DNA of 7,252 nucleotides from Acidobacteria bacterium AH-259-L09 (lineage in GTDB: Bacteria > Acidobacteriota > UBA6911 > RPQK01): NCBI GenBank assembly GCA_027717875.1, contig JALLOL010000125.1:1-7252 (forward strand), in the 5' to 3' direction. Shown here in pieces: positions 4,691 to 7,252 of this stretch (position 1 is its first letter; each line of letters begins with the position of its first letter). Under the pieces are notes generated by a model. The model saw nothing but the letters and a program-made list of their open reading frames with translations, was not told the DNA's origin and did not search any database. The translations under genes and the position numbers were made by a program.

Positions 4691-6958
4691 TTGAGGAGAT
4701 TAAAAATAAAGATCAGGAAAGCTCTCACCATTCTGAGTATCTTTCTTCAAAGTAAAGCCGCCTGTCGAACTTGGTCGAAGGTTTCATTACCAATCATCCT
4801 TTTCCTTCTTTTTGGCAAGCTTGTTGCCCAAGATTCAACCACTGGTGTGTTCATTCTGACTGCGGAATCTGAGTTTAAGTTAGTAGCCACAACTACAACA
4901 GCCGGAGATATTTTTGAAAGTGTAAGCCTGGTCCATCTGAACACCTCTAACGACATGATGGTTCTTAGAGGAACAGTTGACGGCAAAGTTGCGCTTTACC
5001 TCTACCGTGAAGGACAACTCAATCTCATCGTCAGGGACGGAGACCCTGTTCCTGGTGATCCGACAAAGACTTTGACACAAATTGGATCCGGCGATCTAAA
5101 CAGTGCTGGAGAGTGCCTTTTCAAAGCACTGGTAGGAGATTTTCGGGGTATTCTTAAATACTCCCAAGGGAACCTCTCAACAATAGCGATAGAGGGGCAG
5201 CCTAGTCCAGATGGCAGTCTCTTTCAGTTTGTTAATCCAGAAGGCATCACTTCAACAGGAGATGTTATCTTTGGAGGTCAGACTCTAGCGGGTCTTCTGG
5301 CCACATATCAGTACCGCGCCGCCACTGGGACAATCTCAACCCTTTTCAGCTCGGCTACGAAGATCCCTGATGATAATGCCGGAAGGTCGATCGGCAAGTA
5401 TGAAGTGAGGATGATGAATGATCGCGGAGATCTGCTGATTAGGCAGACCCAGAACACAAGAATTGAACTCCTATTTTTTGACGGACAGCTTTACGCCCTG
5501 GCCCCTGATGTCTTGTCATTTACCAAGTCTGGGGATGTATTCTTACACACAGCCACAAGTGTTGCGCTGAGGCGAACAAAACCATCTCCTGGATGTGGAT
5601 CCAATAATAATCTAGCCTACTTTCATTTCGATGGAGGACCCTTGAAGGAACTGATGGGATTTTCTCGTGACTGTTTCGACGGGGGGGCCTCTATTGGTGC
5701 TGACTCGCTTTTAGTAATCGAAAAGCAGCAGAAACAGGAAGGCAATTTTATAACACTCCGTTCCGAAGCACTTTGGTTTTTAGCAAAGGATCGCAGGAAG
5801 AAGCTTTTGGACCGCAATGCCGTGCTTCCAGGTGGATCAAAGATTGATGAGATGACAACTTTCAATGATGGTCGATCGGACAAGCATCTCCTGCTAGTGA
5901 AAAGTCCCTCGATAAAGGAAGGTATCCAGTATGACGGATTGTTTGTGATCGGAGATGGAGTCTTGAACCATGTCGTTTCTGTCGGTCAACCTGTTCCAGG
6001 CGGGGGAGGAATCGCAGAAATTTTTGTAGGTGGTGTTGGCACCTCGATGAACAGTTTGGGAGATTTTATTTTTACCGCAAAGGTGTTTGCTGGACCTGCA
6101 TCATTTGAAACTTTTCGTTTCAGTAACAATGAGTTGAGTGCAATCCTTTATGATGGACTGACAACCAACTTAGGCACGCTGGAGTCCATCCTGTACGGTG
6201 TCGGTCCGCAAATCACAGACTCCGGCTCGATTGTTTTCACCGCAACCTTCTTCCCCAGTGAGCTGACTGTTACGCCGCAGAGGGGCACGACTTACCCACA
6301 ACTTGCCTTAGGTGGGGGATTTGAAGGTATCCTGATTGTCAGTAACAAATCGAATTCTAGCTGGGAGGGAACCATTCTACTCCGACAGGGTAATGATCAG
6401 AATTGGTCCTCACCCTGGGCAGTCAACGGCAGTGCTCAGACAGCTTCCACTTCATTTGATATCACCCTCGGTCCTGATGCCACTAAAAAGTTTGTGCTGA
6501 CTGGGGATGCTCAGGCACAAACTGGGTACCTTCTAGTAGCAGGTAGAAATGGGTTTACAACCTCAAGTATAACCCCTTCCTTTTTTTATAACTTCTTCAG
6601 TAATGGCCGGCTCGTGGATTCAACGGGAGTGCCTGCAAGTTCTGAAAGCACAAGATTCGTCTTTCCTGTAGAGAAAACTGAAACAGTAAATACAGGGTTT
6701 GCATGGGCACCTTCTTCAGTTACCTCTCCATTCCAAATTACACTGACTCTTTTCGATACGGATGGTAGTCAGGTACAGAAAAAGACACTCACCTATGAAG
6801 GCCACCTTGCTCGTTTTTTCACAGAAATCTTTGACAGTGTTCTGGATGGTTTTATTGGCAAAGTTCTAGTTGAGTCTGGGAATGACATCCATTTGACGGT
6901 TCTCAGGCTGGAGTTCACGGCGGGTGGATTTCAGTTAACAAGTGTGCCTCCGGGATAA
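4691..6958 (+). CDS. Large secreted repeat protein of unknown function (755 aa)
   Basis: This is an exported, probably cell-surface or extracellular protein; I do not know its activity. Residues 31-47 (VSLPIILFLLFGKLVAQ) are a signal-peptide core with likely cleavage near LVA-QDST, after an unusually long basic N-region with a second hydrophobic piece (ALTILSIFL). The body (about 55-520) carries degenerate repeats with the core N-x-x-G-D/E-x-x-x-F: NSAGECLFKA 137, TSTGDVIFGG 187, NDRGDLLIRQ 243, TKSGDVFLHT 278, NSLGDFIFTA 454, TDSGSIVFTA 509. These alternate with G-x-P-x-P-G turns (DGDPVPGDP 116, EGQPSPDGS 168, VGQPVPGGG 431). This pattern matches the beta-propeller-like repeats of DUF7453-type secreted proteins. 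Residues about 540-755 are a separate beta-rich tail (GGGFEGILIVSNK, WAVNG, VDSTGVPAS, FPVE, NTGFAW, ending SVPPG) of the kind common in acidobacterial secreted proteins. The start is TTG 4691 with GGAG 10 bases before it; no ATG occurs in frame before the signal core. The gene diverges from the XRE gene and is probably unrelated to the helicase. Confidence 0.85.
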   Translation: MRRLKIKIRKALTILSIFLQSKAACRTWSKVSLPIILFLLFGKLVAQDSTTGVFILTAESEFKLVATTTTAGDIFESVSLVHLNTSNDMMVLRGTVDGKVALYLYREGQLNLIVRDGDPVPGDPTKTLTQIGSGDLNSAGECLFKALVGDFRGILKYSQGNLSTIAIEGQPSPDGSLFQFVNPEGITSTGDVIFGGQTLAGLLATYQYRAATGTISTLFSSATKIPDDNAGRSIGKYEVRMMNDRGDLLIRQTQNTRIELLFFDGQLYALAPDVLSFTKSGDVFLHTATSVALRRTKPSPGCGSNNNLAYFHFDGGPLKELMGFSRDCFDGGASIGADSLLVIEKQQKQEGNFITLRSEALWFLAKDRRKKLLDRNAVLPGGSKIDEMTTFNDGRSDKHLLLVKSPSIKEGIQYDGLFVIGDGVLNHVVSVGQPVPGGGGIAEIFVGGVGTSMNSLGDFIFTAKVFAGPASFETFRFSNNELSAILYDGLTTNLGTLESILYGVGPQITDSGSIVFTATFFPSELTVTPQRGTTYPQLALGGGFEGILIVSNKSNSSWEGTILLRQGNDQNWSSPWAVNGSAQTASTSFDITLGPDATKKFVLTGDAQAQTGYLLVAGRNGFTTSSITPSFFYNFFSNGRLVDSTGVPASSESTRFVFPVEKTETVNTGFAWAPSSVTSPFQITLTLFDTDGSQVQKKTLTYEGHLARFFTEIFDSVLDGFIGKVLVESGNDIHLTVLRLEFTAGGFQLTSVPPG

Positions 6959-7252
6959 TCTAGTTCCTTGAGAAGATCAAAACGTGAGGTTGGCCTGGAT
7001 TTTTCCGTATTATCAGTTCGTTTTTGGCCTGCCCAACCTAGCCCCAGAAGCCCACTCAATCCATATACCTTCTAGGCTCCCAAGCTCTTTGCACCAAAAT
7101 CTTCCACCCCTGGATTGAAGCCACCCTGGGAGACACCGTAGACAAAGTTAGGGTCAATAACTTAGTTTTTCAGGATTTAAGTTTTCACCTGTTGTATATT
7201 TATATTGATCTTTCCGATCACACAAGACGGAGGGAATGGAGCCTTAGAGCCC
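6959..7252. other. Noncoding right end after the secreted-protein gene
   Basis: The stretch holds a long-range inverted repeat (AGGTTGG at 6987-6993, CCAACCT at 7033-7039) and an 8-base direct repeat TTGGCCTG (6990-6997 and 7024-7031). Neither is followed by a T run, so no convincing terminator for the upstream gene is seen. A plus-strand frame is open from 7042 to the edge but lacks a start and looks random. Confidence 0.45.
7072..7161 (-). pseudogene. Possible 3' tail of a decayed minus-strand gene
   Basis: Between stops, the minus strand reads 29 codons: VIDPNFVYGVSQGGFNPG, then VEDFGAKSLGA and TAG. The composition (GVSQGGFNPG) looks more like protein than chance, and a neighbouring frame just upstream reads GENLNPEKLSY to a stop, as if a frameshift separated them. 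It is too short to assign and has no start or ribosome binding site. Confidence 0.2.

Noticed and set aside
7042..7252. 70-codon open plus-strand frame reaching the right edge
   Set aside because: No start codon with a ribosome binding site and no recognisable motif; an open stretch of this length is expected by chance across six frames.
1..7252. CRISPR array, rRNA, intact tRNA, insertion-sequence ends
   Set aside because: No regularly spaced repeats, no conserved RNA gene signatures and no transposase frame were found on either strand.

Overview
This window looks like an accessory (defence-island-like) segment of a bacterial chromosome next to an unrelated gene for a large secreted protein. 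Base composition is moderate and fairly even by eye. The C-terminal region of the 755-residue exported protein resembles a tail domain common in secreted proteins of Acidobacteriota and similar environmental bacteria. That is the only taxonomic hint, so the assignment is tentative.

Layout. (1) Positions 2584 down to 1, minus strand: an uninterrupted 861-codon frame that runs off the left edge. It is the N-terminal part of a very large DUF4011-type superfamily 1 helicase (COG1112 class), with a clear Walker A motif. Helicase motifs II-VI and any C-terminal nuclease lie outside the window. (2) About 2585-2814: a control region with a near-perfect inverted repeat (8-base arms, 4-base loop) overlapping a possible promoter for the helicase. 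(3) 3321-2815, minus: a small protein with a convincing PD-(D/E)xK nuclease signature, in the same direction as the helicase. (4) 3312-3737, plus: remains of two overlapping genes, broken by frameshifts and an internal TGA and cut off at the 5' side almost exactly where the nuclease gene begins. (5) 4277-3993, minus: a small XRE-family repressor with a hairpin terminator behind it and a three-codon leader frame in front. (6) 4278-4690: a 413-base intergenic region holding the repressor promoter zone and the leader of the rightward gene, including a perfect 7+7 inverted repeat that contains a consensus -35 hexamer. (7) 4691-6958, plus: a secreted repeat protein of unknown function. (8) 6959-7252: noncoding, with at most a faint decayed gene tail.

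How the parts may work together. Regulator, nuclease and helicase all read leftward, the usual order of a small regulated defence module. No single piece is new at family level. The unusual combination is a stand-alone PD-(D/E)xK protein placed before a DUF4011 helicase, with a palindromic operator candidate between them and gene wreckage at the upstream edge. The wreckage suggests the module arrived by replacing older genes. The defence role is inferred from family and context and is not proven by the sequence. The secreted protein on the right is divergent from the regulator and probably unrelated.
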